Source of the DNA: Thraustochytrium sp. TN22
Taxonomy: Eukaryota; Sar; Bigyra; Thraustochytrida; Thraustochytriidae
Assembly (NCBI GenBank): GCA_013306675.1
Contig: JABLUY010000170.1
Coordinates: forward strand, 21,719-85,718
Length of the DNA stretch: 64,000 nucleotides
Reading direction: 5' to 3'
Shown here piece by piece: positions 1-10,077 of the stretch. A program made the translations under genes and the position numbers. The notes below the pieces were generated by a model that made no database searches, was not told the DNA's origin, and saw nothing but the letters and a program-made list of their open reading frames with translations. Within the stretch, counting starts at the first letter, position 1. Every line of letters starts with the position of its first letter.

Positions 1-85
1 AGAGCATTCATCCATGTGTACTGGTCAGGCAAAGCAGAACAGGCGAAGAACAGGTCAAGAAGGAATTGGCCTCTCCCAGGCGCAC

Positions 86-1213
86 TCACTCAGCGGCACG
101 CTCCTTCTCGCGACGCTCGGCCTCGAGCGTGCCAGCGGGCTGCACCCTGAGCTCAGCGCCGGGCCAGAGGTTGGCGGAGTGCAGGGTGACTTCGTAGAGG
201 TCATCGAGAACCATGACATGCGGTGGGTAGAGGGTGGCGTTGACGAGCTCCCACTCCCCCGAGGCGAGCTTGCCCGGGATAAGGCTGCTGTGATGCGCGC
301 CGAGCCACATGATGATGCCGTTGACGACGTCATCGGAGTTGAAGCGGCGCTCCACGACGGTGTCGCCGCAGAAGACGCGGACGCGCGTGGTGCCGGCGAT
401 GCCGACCTCAGGCTCGATAGGAACCCGATCGGCGAACTCCTGGCGGCGCTCGCGCTCTTCGGCGTTGGCGCTGTTGAGCGACTCCTGCAGGGCGGCTTCA
501 AAGGCGGCGCGGTCGCGCGCCAGGAGGTAGAGCGGATGCTCCTGCAGATTCTCCAGCGCACCCTTGGCCAGATAGAGGCGCGCAGGGTCCTCGGCGCCGC
601 GCAGCACGAGCCAGTCGCCCGTCTGCACGAAGCCGACGAGCTTGAGCAGGTCGTTGCCCGCCGTGCCTGCCGTGCCAACCGTAGCTGTGTACCGGCGATT
701 GGTGATCTTGACCTCGCGGTAGCGGCGCACGCCCGGGTTCTCGATGATGGTCTTGATCATGTAGAGCAGCTGATCCACAGCCTTGGGGAAGCCGGCCAGC
801 TGGCCGCAGACCAGCTCCAGGCGCGTCTCAAAGGTGCGAGGCGAGGTGGGCCGCTCGGGCTCGGCGCCGCGGGTGCTTCCCGAGCGCGCACGGTTGACGG
901 CGCTCCTGATTTGCGTCATGGGGCCGCGCGCCTGGCGCGCCTCGGCCGCTGCCGCGCGCAGCTCGCGCGCGGACTGCTGGTGCGGCGCGGCGGGCGCCGA
1001 CCTCGCCTGCTGCGCCGGCGCGCCGGCGAGCAGCGCGCCCACGGCCGCATCCACATTGCCGTCTGCCTGGCGCAGCGCGAAGAGCGCCGGGTCCGCCTCG
1101 AAGCCCATCTGCACGAGGCGGTCCAGCTTCTGCTGCTCCGCCGCGCTGCGCACGCGCACGCCGCCGGCGTCGCTGCCTCCGCCGCCGCTCAGCCTCCTCC
1201 ACAGCGCGTTCAT
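86..1213 (-). CDS. UBA-PUB-UBX domain protein (UBXN6/UBXD1-like p97 cofactor)
   Basis: The protein (375 aa from the first in-frame ATG at 1213) has three recognisable ubiquitin/p97 modules. A UBA-like helix bundle lies at about residues 31-63 (core LVQMGF). A PUB domain lies at about 129-216 and carries the hydrophobic run LLYMIKTIIENP typical of domains that bind the p97/CDC48 tail. A C-terminal UBX-like beta-grasp lies at about 286-371, where an RRFN-like strand is followed by an AELRVQP-like final strand. By family knowledge such proteins are adaptors of the CDC48/p97 AAA ATPase in ubiquitin-dependent sorting or degradation. The frame stays open upstream of 1213 and encodes a short hydrophobic stretch (about 1230-1275) with no ATG, so a spliced 5' exon is possible and the N terminus is uncertain. 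It is divergent from DPH6. Confidence 0.75.
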   Translation of the reverse strand: MNALWRRLSGGGGSDAGGVRVRSAAEQQKLDRLVQMGFEADPALFALRQADGNVDAAVGALLAGAPAQQARSAPAAPHQQSARELRAAAAEARQARGPMTQIRSAVNRARSGSTRGAEPERPTSPRTFETRLELVCGQLAGFPKAVDQLLYMIKTIIENPGVRRYREVKITNRRYTATVGTAGTAGNDLLKLVGFVQTGDWLVLRGAEDPARLYLAKGALENLQEHPLYLLARDRAAFEAALQESLNSANAEERERRQEFADRVPIEPEVGIAGTTRVRVFCGDTVVERRFNSDDVVNGIIMWLGAHHSSLIPGKLASGEWELVNATLYPPHVMVLDDLYEVTLHSANLWPGAELRVQPAGTLEAERREKERAAE

Positions 1214-1473
1214 CCCCTCGCCGCGCGACGCCTGCTGCCGCAGCACCAGCGCCAGCGCCAGCGCCAGCACGCCGCCGACCGCCGCCTCGATCCTGCCGCG
1301 CTCGCGCTCGTACGCCGCCGCCGCCGCAGCCGCCGCGTCGCGCGCGTGCCTGAGAGCGTGTCCGGGTCGCCCCTGCCTGCGCCGAGCGCCGCCGCCGCGC
1401 CGCGCCGCGCCTGCCGCTGCCTGCCGCTGCCTGCCGCTGCCTGCCGCTGCCTGCGCGGGCCTCGCGCCGCGCC

Positions 1474-1504
<31 letters not shown>

Positions 1505-2478
1505 GCTCTCGCGCTCTCCGCCTCGACGCAGGTTGCGGGTCTGGCGCGCGGCGCGGCGCGGCGCAGGTGCGCGCGGCGAATTCGGCCTGGTTCGCCCGAG
1601 ACGGCGACTCGGCGGCGGTCATGTTCGATCTCATGATCACGGTGGCGGCCGACCCGGACTCCGACTCGGACCTGGAGAGAGTGCGGGTCGTGAGACCCAA
1701 ATTGATTGAAGGTACCTCGCCTAGCTTGAAGCGAGCTGAGCAGGCCCGGCACCGCGGAGAGTGGCGCTGCGCTGGCCATGTGGCTGGAGCGAGAGCGTCG
1801 AGAGTCGCCTTCGAGACCATCCGAGCCGGCGAGCACGCGAGCTCCAACTCTCCCTCCGCGCGTGCCAGGGCCGGGGCCAGGCCGCGGTGGGGTGCTGCTG
1901 GCTGATGGCCGCCACCGGCCACGGCAGGACGACAGACTGAGGCGGGAAGGCGGACGCGGAGAGGCACGTCCTGGTGCTCTGGAGGAGCGACGCGTCGGCC
2001 GAGGGAGGGATCTTCTGTTGTCGCTGCAGAAGCGAGATGAAAGGCCGGGTGAACGGGCTGGTGGATGGCTTGGTCCTCTCGGCGGACTTGGCGGCGAGCC
2101 GGAGGGAAAGAGGACGCCGCGCCGCGCCAGGCCACGTCAATGCAGGCGAAGAAGCACCCCTCGAACAGGGAAGGACGAGAGTTACGAGACGCGACGCAGT
2201 CCGGTCGAGCGAGCGAGCGAGCGAGCGGCCTCGGATGATGTGGAGAGCGCGCGTCGGAGCCTCAGAAGGCCACCACCACTGTCCGTCAGAAGCTCTGGAA
2301 GCCTCTGGAAGAAGACACCGCGGACAGGGTGTGTGGGTAACGTGGGTAACGTCGCAGAAGGCCTCCACACAGAAGAAGGTGCGGACAAGCGCGGACAGGC
2401 AGAGGCCGGATCAAAGCGCAGGCGCCGCAGGGCGAGGCGAGCGAGCAGCGGAACCCTGGCTTGCGCAAGGCGGGCGAA
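1214..2478. promoter_or_regulatory. Divergent intergenic region, UBX gene / DPH6
   Basis: This 1.26 kb interval separates two divergent start codons and should hold both promoters. It contains a GCC/CGG trinucleotide tract at about 1478-1506, direct repeats of a CTGCCGCTGC decamer at about 1411-1452, and a GAGC tetranucleotide run at about 2206-2232. No supportable gene was seen. Part may be an unannotated 5' exon of the UBX gene: a CTCTCAG acceptor-like site reads on the minus strand near 1350-1356. Confidence 0.45.
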
Positions 2479-3252
2479 ATGGGGGAGCAGGAGCGGCCGA
2501 AGAGGTTGCGCGCGGCGGTGTCCTTCACGGGCGGGAAGGACTGCCACTTGGCGCTGGCGAGGGCCAGGGAGCGCGAGGACGTGGAGGTGGTGGGCCTCGT
2601 CTGCTTCAAGCCGCCCGGCGAGGCGCGCTTCAAGGCCCACCCGTTGGCGGTGCAGACGCTGCAGGCCAAGGCGCTGGGGCTGCCGCTGTGGATGGCCGTG
2701 GTGGACGCCAGCAGACACGAAGGCAGCTTCTTGCAGGCGTACGGCGCGGCGCTGCGCGAGCTGCGCGAGACGCACGGCGTGGACTTGGTGGTGACGGGCG
2801 ACATCGACCTGGTGGGGACGAGCAAGACCAACTTTATGACGGATGTGTGCGAGCAGACCGCGTGCGGCGTGGAGTGCTGGCTGCCACTCTGGCAGGTGGG
2901 CCGGCGCGCGGCGCTGGACGAGATGCTGGCGCGCGGCTTTGACATCCGCTTCAGCTGCGTCAAGAGCCCGTTTTTCGACGCCAGCTGGGTCGGTCGGCGC
3001 CTGGACGAGGCCAGTCTGCGCGAGATGGAGGCGCACGAGTCACAAGGCCTTGACCTGTGCGGCGAGAATGGCGAATACCACACGGTCGTGGTGGACGCAC
3101 CGAGCCTGTACAGCGGGACGGAGCGCCTGGTGCCGGCCGAGATCACGCCCGAGGAGCACTTTGCCCTGCCGGGCCAAAAGGAGGGCGAGCGCTGGTGGAC
3201 GGCCGGCCCAAGCCCGTATCAGCTCGCGCCGCGCGAAGCGGCGGCACAGTGA
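2479..3252 (+). CDS. DPH6: Diphthine--ammonia ligase (DPH6/ATPBD4, DUF71 family)
   Basis: This 257-residue protein is a single DUF71/ATP-PPase domain. DPH6 catalyses the last, ATP-dependent amidation step of diphthamide synthesis on elongation factor 2. The PP-loop reads TGGKDC at residues 17-22, where the family usually has SGGKDS. The central conserved block includes VVTGDIDLVGT, and the family signature GENGEYHT begins near residue 195. The protein stops after the ligase domain, so the C-terminal YjgF-like modules found in fungal and plant homologues are absent. The start is the first ATG (2479); the open frame extends slightly upstream without an ATG. It converges with PIG-G, whose stop lies only 150 bp away. 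The Ser-to-Thr and Ser-to-Cys changes in the PP-loop are worth noting but conservative. Confidence 0.85.
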   Translation: MGEQERPKRLRAAVSFTGGKDCHLALARAREREDVEVVGLVCFKPPGEARFKAHPLAVQTLQAKALGLPLWMAVVDASRHEGSFLQAYGAALRELRETHGVDLVVTGDIDLVGTSKTNFMTDVCEQTACGVECWLPLWQVGRRAALDEMLARGFDIRFSCVKSPFFDASWVGRRLDEASLREMEAHESQGLDLCGENGEYHTVVVDAPSLYSGTERLVPAEITPEEHFALPGQKEGERWWTAGPSPYQLAPREAAAQ

Positions 3253-3317
3253 TGTGATCCTCCCAGCCTGGGCGCCAAGATGGGTTCTGACCACTCTAAT
3301 CAAGAGTGGAGAATGTT

Positions 3318-3380
3318 TGCGCTGCACACCACGCGCTGTACACCACGCGCTGCACGCCACGCGCTGCACACCGCGCACGA
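3318..3380. repeat. 14-bp tandem repeat between convergent genes
   Basis: About four imperfect copies of a 14-bp unit (GCGCTGCACACCAC and variants) fill the short space between the DPH6 and PIG-G stop codons. They probably lie within overlapping 3' UTRs. No function is evident. Confidence 0.7.
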
Positions 3381-3402
3381 TGAACAGCAGTTAACTTACC
3401 GA

Positions 3403-6054
3403 CTATGAAGTGAACACATACAGTAGCAGGCCTGCGGCAACTTGAAAAAAGAACAGCATCACCTCGAGCATCCACTTGGGCGCAAAGACGGACCAGATGA
3501 AGAGATGCGTGCGCATCGCCACGAGCACGGCCGTGGCGACGGCAATGCGCCAGGCGGCGCAGGCGAGGAAGACATGATGCGCCGCGGCGGCGGCGTTGGC
3601 GGCGGGGCTCGCGCCTAGCGCGCGAGGACCGGCCAGCGCAAGCACGCGCGCCGCGTTAGCGAGCCCCATGATGGGCCCGGAGAACGTGATCACAAAGGTC
3701 AGCGAGCCCACCAGCGTCTGGCTGTAGTCGGAGAGGCCAGTGTAGGCGCCGCTAATGTCGACGGTGGAGACCACGTGCGAGTTCCCCAGCGCGAAGAAGA
3801 TGCACTGGCCCAGGACCCACTGCAGCAGGACGACCTCGGTGGGCGAGGCGGCGAGCGCGCGCAGGCCCTCGGCCGCGACACGCGTGAGCGTTAGCGCGCC
3901 GCAGATGACGGCCGTCGCCGTGTTGCGGTGCAGGAGCAGCAAGAGCACCTCGAGGCCGAGCAGGCCGACCTCCCAGGCCGCCGCACGGCCCGCGGGGCGA
4001 CCCAGGCGCGCGCCCAGCAGCGCCAGGGCGGCGGCGCACAGGTAGGTGGCTCGGGCGCGCCACAGCTCGGTGAGGCCCAACACGCGCGTCTCGCGCGGCA
4101 GCTCGTACACCTTGAGCGAGAGCAGGAGCACCGTGGCGGCCAGCACACAGACGCCCGCAGCCGCCTGTGCGCGCGAGCTCAGCGCTGCCCGGTGTCTCCG
4201 CAACCGCCAGATCGCCAGGGCGGCGTACGCGACCAGCAGCGCTGACACGACGGGCGGGCTGTAGACGTCCTCCGGCATCACCAGCACGGCGGTGCCCTCG
4301 TCGACAAAGTCGCCCTCGTCAGCCTGGTGCGCCAATCGCGCAAAGTTGATGACCATGAGGCGCTCGCGCAGCACACGCATGAGGACCACCGTGGCTGCGA
4401 GCGCCCGTAGCCCAACCCCTGCCGGGCCCTTGGTCTCCCGTAGCGCAAGCACTAGACGACCGAGAACCCAGGAGAGCCCGAGAAAGTACCAGACCACGTG
4501 CTCGTTCTCGACTGCGGAGGAGCTCGTCAGGCTCAAAGAGTGCACCGCGAGGAGACCCACCAAATGGCGCGCCGGCACCGCGAGCGTGGTCCACGGCACG
4601 GGGCGCGCGAAGCCGACGAGGCAAACCACGGCAAGGACTCCGACTGCGAGGCCGAGTCGGACGGCCTCGGCCAGCTCGTCGGCATCGCCCCCGGCGCTGC
4701 TGCCCAGACGCGAAAGGTAGAGCTTGGTGTGCGCCGCGTCCACGAAGGCCTCCAGGTCGTTGTCTCGCTGCGCGCGCAGCGAAGCGTCCTGCGTCCACGA
4801 CGGAAAGTCGTGGTCCAGGAGCGCCTCGAGCTGGGCGGCGTTCTGCGCGAGCGCCGCCTCGTAGCGCGCCTCGCCATCGGGCAGCGCCGCGAAGGGCTCG
4901 CGAAGGACCCGGCCGACGCTCTTGGCCGGGATGCCGACGTCAAAGAGCGCCCCGAGCGTCGGCACCAGGTCCACCTGCGCCATGTGATGGCGGACGCGTG
5001 GGGGGGCGCCGCCCGCGGCGCCCGCGGCGCCCACGGCGCCCGCGGCCGGGGGCGGCTGCGGGCCAATGTGCGCAAAGAGAAGGAAGGCGCTGGTTTCCGG
5101 CTCCGAGGCGCCACCGTGGTTGCCCACTTTGTTCATGCCGTGGTCGCTGAGCAGCAGGAGCAGCGTGGGGAGCGCCTCGCCTCGCGCGTTGCAGCGCGCC
5201 GGCCCGGCGTCGCAGTCGGGCGTCGCGGCCCGCCGCCGGTCCTGTACCCGCAGCGAGCGGTGCACCTCCTCGAAGGCGCGGTCCATCTCAAGTAGCTTGG
5301 TGCCGAGCTGCGGCGAGAACGGCCCGAGGGTGTGGCCAATGTGGTCGAGGCCGAGGTAGTGCAGCACGACGACGTCCCAGTCGCTGGCCTGCGGCGCGGC
5401 CAGGGTCGGGTCAAAGTCCTCGCCCAGGTGCCGTGTCACGTTCGTGTCCACCTCGGTGTAGTCCTTGGTGAAGAAGCTGCTGGTGCCGTCGTGTCGCGCG
5501 AACTGGTCTGGGTAGAGCTTGAGCCAGGTCTCGTCGCCGTACAGGACGAGGCGGCGCCGCCCCTGGTCGCGCAGGCGGTCCACCAGGTTGTCCTCGCGCA
5601 GGGCCTTGGAGTCCAGGTTGTTCATGACATCGATGAAGCGCGGAACGCCGCCAGTCGTGAGCGCCTTGATGCGCGGCATGGTCACGGTTGGCGTGTTGGC
5701 GTCCGACACGAAGGACGCCGCCAAGGCGCTCTCCTCCTGCAGCAGGCCGCGCACGAACCGCATCTCGGTGCGGTTGTGCACGAAGTCTTCACGCAGCGCG
5801 TCGACGAGCATCACCACCAGCCGCCCGTACGCCGGGCCCGGGCCCTCGCTGGACGTGCCACCATCGTTGATGTGCCGCTGCTGCTGTTGCTGCGCTGCCG
5901 CCGGTGCGCCCGAGCGCTGCGCGGCTGCATGCGGCGCCTCGGACGCGGCAGCGGGCCACGCGGGCAGCTCTAGCGCGAGCACCGCGCACGCCACCCAAAC
6001 CAGCGCGGCCACTTGCGCCGCGTGCAGGACCAGCGTGCGGCCCAGGCCGGCCAT
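3403..6054 (-). CDS. PIGG: GPI ethanolamine phosphate transferase 2 (PIG-G/GPI7)
   Basis: The protein (883 aa from the preferred ATG) transfers phosphoethanolamine to the second mannose of the GPI anchor in the ER membrane. An N-terminal hydrophobic signal-anchor is followed by a lumenal alkaline-phosphatase-like domain. Visible landmarks are VDALREDF, the nucleophile region TPTVTMPRIKALTTG, YGDETWLKLYP, TEVDTNVTRHL, HYLGLDHIGHTLGP and SDHGMNKVGNHGG, all matching PIG-G rather than PIG-O or PIG-N. The C-terminal half is a run of hydrophobic helices. The frame is open to an ATG at 6201, but the ATG at 6054 has A at -3 and G at +4 and places the signal-anchor at the extreme N terminus, so it is preferred. 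A second GPI-pathway gene (PIG-Q) lies about 42 kb away; no functional clustering is implied. Confidence 0.88.
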   Translation of the reverse strand: MAGLGRTLVLHAAQVAALVWVACAVLALELPAWPAAASEAPHAAAQRSGAPAAAQQQQQRHINDGGTSSEGPGPAYGRLVVMLVDALREDFVHNRTEMRFVRGLLQEESALAASFVSDANTPTVTMPRIKALTTGGVPRFIDVMNNLDSKALREDNLVDRLRDQGRRRLVLYGDETWLKLYPDQFARHDGTSSFFTKDYTEVDTNVTRHLGEDFDPTLAAPQASDWDVVVLHYLGLDHIGHTLGPFSPQLGTKLLEMDRAFEEVHRSLRVQDRRRAATPDCDAGPARCNARGEALPTLLLLLSDHGMNKVGNHGGASEPETSAFLLFAHIGPQPPPAAGAVGAAGAAGGAPPRVRHHMAQVDLVPTLGALFDVGIPAKSVGRVLREPFAALPDGEARYEAALAQNAAQLEALLDHDFPSWTQDASLRAQRDNDLEAFVDAAHTKLYLSRLGSSAGGDADELAEAVRLGLAVGVLAVVCLVGFARPVPWTTLAVPARHLVGLLAVHSLSLTSSSAVENEHVVWYFLGLSWVLGRLVLALRETKGPAGVGLRALAATVVLMRVLRERLMVINFARLAHQADEGDFVDEGTAVLVMPEDVYSPPVVSALLVAYAALAIWRLRRHRAALSSRAQAAAGVCVLAATVLLLSLKVYELPRETRVLGLTELWRARATYLCAAALALLGARLGRPAGRAAAWEVGLLGLEVLLLLLHRNTATAVICGALTLTRVAAEGLRALAASPTEVVLLQWVLGQCIFFALGNSHVVSTVDISGAYTGLSDYSQTLVGSLTFVITFSGPIMGLANAARVLALAGPRALGASPAANAAAAAHHVFLACAAWRIAVATAVLVAMRTHLFIWSVFAPKWMLEVMLFFFQVAAGLLLYVFTS

Positions 6055-6379
6055 GCTCGAGATTCGGGTCTGGGATGACAACAAGAGGCAGCTGAGCAGC
6101 CTGAGCTGATGGGAGCTGAGGGCGGGCATCGAAAACAGCGCGAAACGTGCGAGAATGAACTCGTGTGCTTTGGGAGCTCGAGGGGTGGAGTAGAAGTACA
6201 TTCAGCGCCAAGTTGCCATGGGCGATGGCGACGACGCGCGAGGGGCTAGCAGCGCAATCTCTCGCGCCGAGAGCCACAGCGCGTCATCCACGTCTAGGTC
6301 CTGCTCTTCAGGCTCACGCTGACCTCTCGCAGAGTCACCTAGGAGCATGGCCGGATCAGAGGATGACTCATAACTTATC

Positions 6380-8863
6380 TTATTCCGAGTAGGGGCTGGC
6401 AAGATTGCCATCGCTTTCGTTCTCGTTGTGCTCATGACGAGACCTCTTGTAGGACTTCTTCTTGAAGAGGCTGCCCTCGACCTCCTCGATCCTCTTCTCG
6501 ATCTCGCTAATCCTTCTCCTGACTCTGTCTCCGTTGGACCGTTGGTGCTCGATAGTATCTTCTAAGACCTTCTGGAGGGCCGGACCTCCGTCCTTGAGCT
6601 TGAGCACATTGTCCATGTCGCGCTGCAGAGTTGCTACACAGCTCTTCTTTTTCTTCTCCAATGAGCGGATCTCGCTCTTGAGGTCCTTCCTTCTTCTCTT
6701 CTCGCTTCTCCGTGCCTCCTCCTGGGCATCTCGCTTCTCGCGGAGGGCCAACTCCTTCTCGCGAATCGCGAGTTGCCTCTCCTGGACTTTCATTCTATCC
6801 CTTTGCCCCGCCAAGAGGTGCTCCGTGAGGTTGCTGGCCATTGCTCGGGACTCGGCGATCCTGGTTTCGGCCCAACTACGGCCACGTGGCGGCGGCGTCG
6901 GCCTGCCGTCGTCGAGGTCGTCCTCGTCTTCGCCGGACATATCTGCCTCCATGCCGTCCGTGTCGGTCATCAGTCTGTACATCCTGCCCTGTACCCCGTG
7001 ATCTGGCTCGCAAAGGAGCCGAGCTCCGTACCACACAGCTTCCTCGTTGTTCCGGATGCGGCTCTTGACTGCGTTCTCGAAACCGCGCCGGCGGAGGGAC
7101 GGCGCGGCCTGAGGACCATCCTGCTCTTCACCGTCGGCGTCAAATCCACCGTAGTCGCCGTAGCCTTCTCCCTGGCGCGTCGCAGCATCTAGGCGCGCGG
7201 CATTCTGACCGGAGGACGCAAAGAGGGCGGAGACCGTGGTCAGGTCGGTACGGTACGAGCGCCAGACCGCTTTCACATCGGTCATCTTGTTGTCGATCTT
7301 GAACTTGTACGCTCCGATCGGTGGCTCGGAAATGTCAAGGTTCGTGTCAACGCGCGGCTCTGGGGAGAAGTTTGGGTCGTTGACGCGCTCAGCAAGCAGC
7401 TTGAATGGGTTGCGCTTTGCGTGGTAGTCCCTGCGGTGAGTAGGCTTCGCCTTCATCAATCCCTGGAAGATCTCCTCTCCAGTCTCGTCGTTCACCAGCA
7501 CCGCCTCAAGCATCCGGACGAGAGCGACTCCCAAAGACTCGCTCTTCAGTTGCTGATTGCGTCTGGTTCCGTCATCTTCTCCGTTGCCCTCTGCTTCTGT
7601 TGTACTGATCTCCACGAGAGTGCCCCAGGTCTCTCGCTGCGCCGCGTTCCCATCACTCGCCGGCTGGGCGGCCTGCGACGTAGCGCTGCCACTGGGCAGC
7701 AGGCTGCTGCGGAGATGGTCGTTGCAGAAGGAGATGAGCTCCGCGATTGGCGCCGCGTCGGCGCTGCTGACATCTATGCGGAAGGCAAATGTGCCGTCCT
7801 CGGTTCGCTTGAGGAGCGGTGCGAGGTAAAGATAGATCGCGAGCTCCAGCATGGCCACAAGTGATCTGGTCGGATCCGAGTCGGGTGTGGTCTGCTCCGA
7901 GTCAATGAGGCGCCCCGGAAGAAGAACTGGCTGAGACCTGGAACTGACATCGGCGGTTGAATGACCGTAGGCCTCGGCGAAGACGTGACGGAGATGAGCC
8001 GGCTTGCCTCCGCGCTGCCCCCCGCCCTCCAGGTGTTTCAACAGCTCGCCACGCTTACCCGGCACGGACCGCCCAAAAAGGTTTTCGTAGCACTGAGCAA
8101 CTGACCTTGAGATGCACGCGCGGGCTGAGTGGCACTTCAACAGTTCCTTGATCGCCGTGAGGATGTCCGTCACCTCCTTTTTGGCACCACGAAATCTGGA
8201 CCTCATGAATTTCTTGAGGAGCTGTCCGATGCTGTCTCGATCGAGGCTGATGGAGGCCAATCCGCGCGAGATGTAGTCCTCAGTGGCTCTCTTCCAGCGC
8301 TCGTCGTCCGTCATGGGTTCCTCGGATCGCGTGGAACCGTCAAGAGCTCTGCCTGCAGCGCCTCGGCATGCGGCCTCGTCACCGCTGTGAGGGTCCGCGC
8401 TGCGATCGAGGTCTTCGTCGTCCGAAAGTTGGGAGTCGATGGCATTCTGGCTTCGCTCTCCCTCGCCGTCCTCTCGTGCCTGATCAGAGTTCTGGCTGGA
8501 TGGGGCCTGATTGGCTTGAACGATTCGCCCGTCTTGCTCAGCATCATCACCACGCGGCTCCGGGTCTCCTGCAGCCATAGTATCAGAGCTCCTGCTCATA
8601 CTGCTACTGGAGCTGCTGCTGCTAAGGTCGCTTTGGGCATCTCCACCATCACCTGCAGAATGCCCACGACGTTGAGCTTCGCCACGTCCGCGTTCACCTC
8701 TGCGAACACGCCCGGGCTCACACTCAAGGTCACGCTGACGGCCAGGAGCACGCCTAGGCTTGACAAGGCCGTTGCTAGCAAGAGAACCTCCGCCGCCGGC
8801 ACGCGAGCCACCCGGGCGCGCACCACCGCCCCGCGGGCGCGCTACGCGCGTCCGCCTCTGCAT
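6380..8863 (-). CDS. Uncharacterised 827-aa acidic/coiled-coil protein
   Basis: I do not recognise this protein. The first 100 residues are Arg/Gly-rich and then poly-Ser. Residues about 100-190 are acidic and disordered. A globular middle (about 190-560) contains TDDERWKRATEDYISRG, an LLKKF-type helix and a VWRSYRTDL block. The last 170 residues are a strongly charged coiled coil (REKELALREKRDAQEEARRS, then KKRKDL-type basic patches) with an NLS-like KKKSYKRSRHEH near the C terminus. The DNA is visibly richer in A/T than neighbouring genes. The VWRSY region followed by a basic RRRGFENAVKSRIR segment faintly recalls the GCR1_C fold found in some regulators and Crypton elements, but this is only a guess. 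Nuclear localisation is plausible. It is a single exon and tail-to-head with PIG-G. Confidence 0.6.
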   Translation of the reverse strand: MQRRTRVARPRGGGARPGGSRAGGGGSLASNGLVKPRRAPGRQRDLECEPGRVRRGERGRGEAQRRGHSAGDGGDAQSDLSSSSSSSSMSRSSDTMAAGDPEPRGDDAEQDGRIVQANQAPSSQNSDQAREDGEGERSQNAIDSQLSDDEDLDRSADPHSGDEAACRGAAGRALDGSTRSEEPMTDDERWKRATEDYISRGLASISLDRDSIGQLLKKFMRSRFRGAKKEVTDILTAIKELLKCHSARACISRSVAQCYENLFGRSVPGKRGELLKHLEGGGQRGGKPAHLRHVFAEAYGHSTADVSSRSQPVLLPGRLIDSEQTTPDSDPTRSLVAMLELAIYLYLAPLLKRTEDGTFAFRIDVSSADAAPIAELISFCNDHLRSSLLPSGSATSQAAQPASDGNAAQRETWGTLVEISTTEAEGNGEDDGTRRNQQLKSESLGVALVRMLEAVLVNDETGEEIFQGLMKAKPTHRRDYHAKRNPFKLLAERVNDPNFSPEPRVDTNLDISEPPIGAYKFKIDNKMTDVKAVWRSYRTDLTTVSALFASSGQNAARLDAATRQGEGYGDYGGFDADGEEQDGPQAAPSLRRRGFENAVKSRIRNNEEAVWYGARLLCEPDHGVQGRMYRLMTDTDGMEADMSGEDEDDLDDGRPTPPPRGRSWAETRIAESRAMASNLTEHLLAGQRDRMKVQERQLAIREKELALREKRDAQEEARRSEKRRRKDLKSEIRSLEKKKKSCVATLQRDMDNVLKLKDGGPALQKVLEDTIEHQRSNGDRVRRRISEIEKRIEEVEGSLFKKKSYKRSRHEHNENESDGNLASPYSE

Positions 8864-9194
8864 GCTGCGCAGCTGTTTGCAGATTTGCCTTCTCAGTTCT
8901 GCTCAGGCTGTGCCTCACAGCCTCATCAAGATCCTCGACACGAACATCCGCGTTCCTTTCGGCAATCAGTGCAAGTCGGGTTTCTGTGGACTTTCGGCCC
9001 GGATCCAGCTACCCGGAACCCGATTTGGGCGTGAAGCGAGAATGAAGCTTGACGAGAACGAACAAGCCTTCGTCCTCTCCGCCCGCCTCTGTTTTTCTCT
9101 TCGAGAGGCGATGATCCGGTTCGCTTATTTGGCTCGAGTTTGACGATACTGGCACGCACGTTTTGCTCCCCATGTGAATGCCAAGACGACATCA

Positions 9195-9282
9195 GAGCCT
9201 TGCAGGCAGAACGAGAGCATTTGAACGTCTTGCGGGCAGGACGAGAGCATTTGAACGCCTTGCGGGCAGGACGAGAGCATAG
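9195..9282. repeat. 30-bp tandem repeat, about 2.9 copies
   Basis: Consecutive copies of a 30-bp unit beginning CTTGCGGGCAGGACGAGAGC run through this stretch. The first copy carries two substitutions (CAGGCAGAACG). The repeat is noncoding. Confidence 0.8.
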
Positions 9283-9670
9283 CGCATGGCAGAGCGGGCC
9301 TGGTAAAGCTGAAACTGAGACGAATTGCCATTGATGGACTCAAGAGCATGCCTTGTTGCTGCTAAACGTGCGCATGTACCTGGAGGCCGCTGAAAGAAGT
9401 GGAGTGAAGAGCCAAGTAGCCTGTTTTTAGTCCTTTCGCCTCAGATGCGGTCGAAACGAGGCACTTTTTACATGGATGCCCGGCGTGGCAGAGTGCGTCG
9501 TTCTTTTCGATGCGCATATGACGTCTCATGGGCGGGTCAGCTCAGTGCAACGGACGATCTCACTGTGAAGCGACGACATGATCTGGACCTTGTCCGGTTT
9601 TGGTCCTGCAATGACTACCACTCACCTGAACGGAGCTTTTGCTTGCTCAGGCTCAATCTCACTCGAGCTT

Positions 9671-9850
9671 CAGGTCCCTGGAAGACGAGCCATGGTCAGG
9701 TCCCTGGAAGACGAGCCATGGCTGACATGATTGCGGGACTCGGACATCGTCGTTGACGGCTGAGACATGATTGCGAGACTCGGCGGACATCGTCGTTGAC
9801 GGCTGAGACATGATTGCGAGACTCGGCGGACGCATCGTCGTTGACGGCTC
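9671..9850. repeat. Two adjacent tandem repeats (26 bp x2, ~43 bp x~2.8)
   Basis: A 26-bp unit (CAGGTCCCTGGAAGACGAGC plus six bases) occurs twice at 9671-9722. It is followed by nearly three copies of a roughly 43-bp unit containing GACATGATTGCGAGACTCGG. The array lies about 230-400 bp upstream of the exchanger ATG, so it could be promoter or 5' UTR sequence. Confidence 0.75.
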
Positions 9851-10077
9851 GCCGGACTTGAAGCTGGATCACCGCAGCCTCGGCGTGGCTTGTCTGAGGT
9901 CGGCGCGCGTCAAAACCGCCAAGCCGTCGCAGCGCGGCGCAGGGCCGGCGGCAGGCGCGCGCGGACGGCGGGCGGTGCAGCGGGCGGTGCGGCGGGCGCG
10001 GAGCCTGCCAGAGCCAGAGGCAGAGCTAGGTAGAGCCGCGCGGTGGTGTGCAGAGGCGAGCAGGCTCGCCGGGCACG

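Larger units (their letters stand above)
8864..10077. other. 1.2 kb divergent intergenic region with tandem repeats
   Basis: No gene is supportable here. The region is less GC-rich than average and contains three small tandem arrays near 9195-9282, 9671-9722 and 9731-9850, listed separately. It must include the promoters of the divergent 827-aa gene and the exchanger gene. Confidence 0.5.

Noticed and set aside
828-2135. Minus-strand open frame of 435 codons overlapping the UBX gene start
   Set aside because: Arg/Gly/Ala low complexity in another frame. A short part could be a spliced 5' exon, but this cannot be shown.
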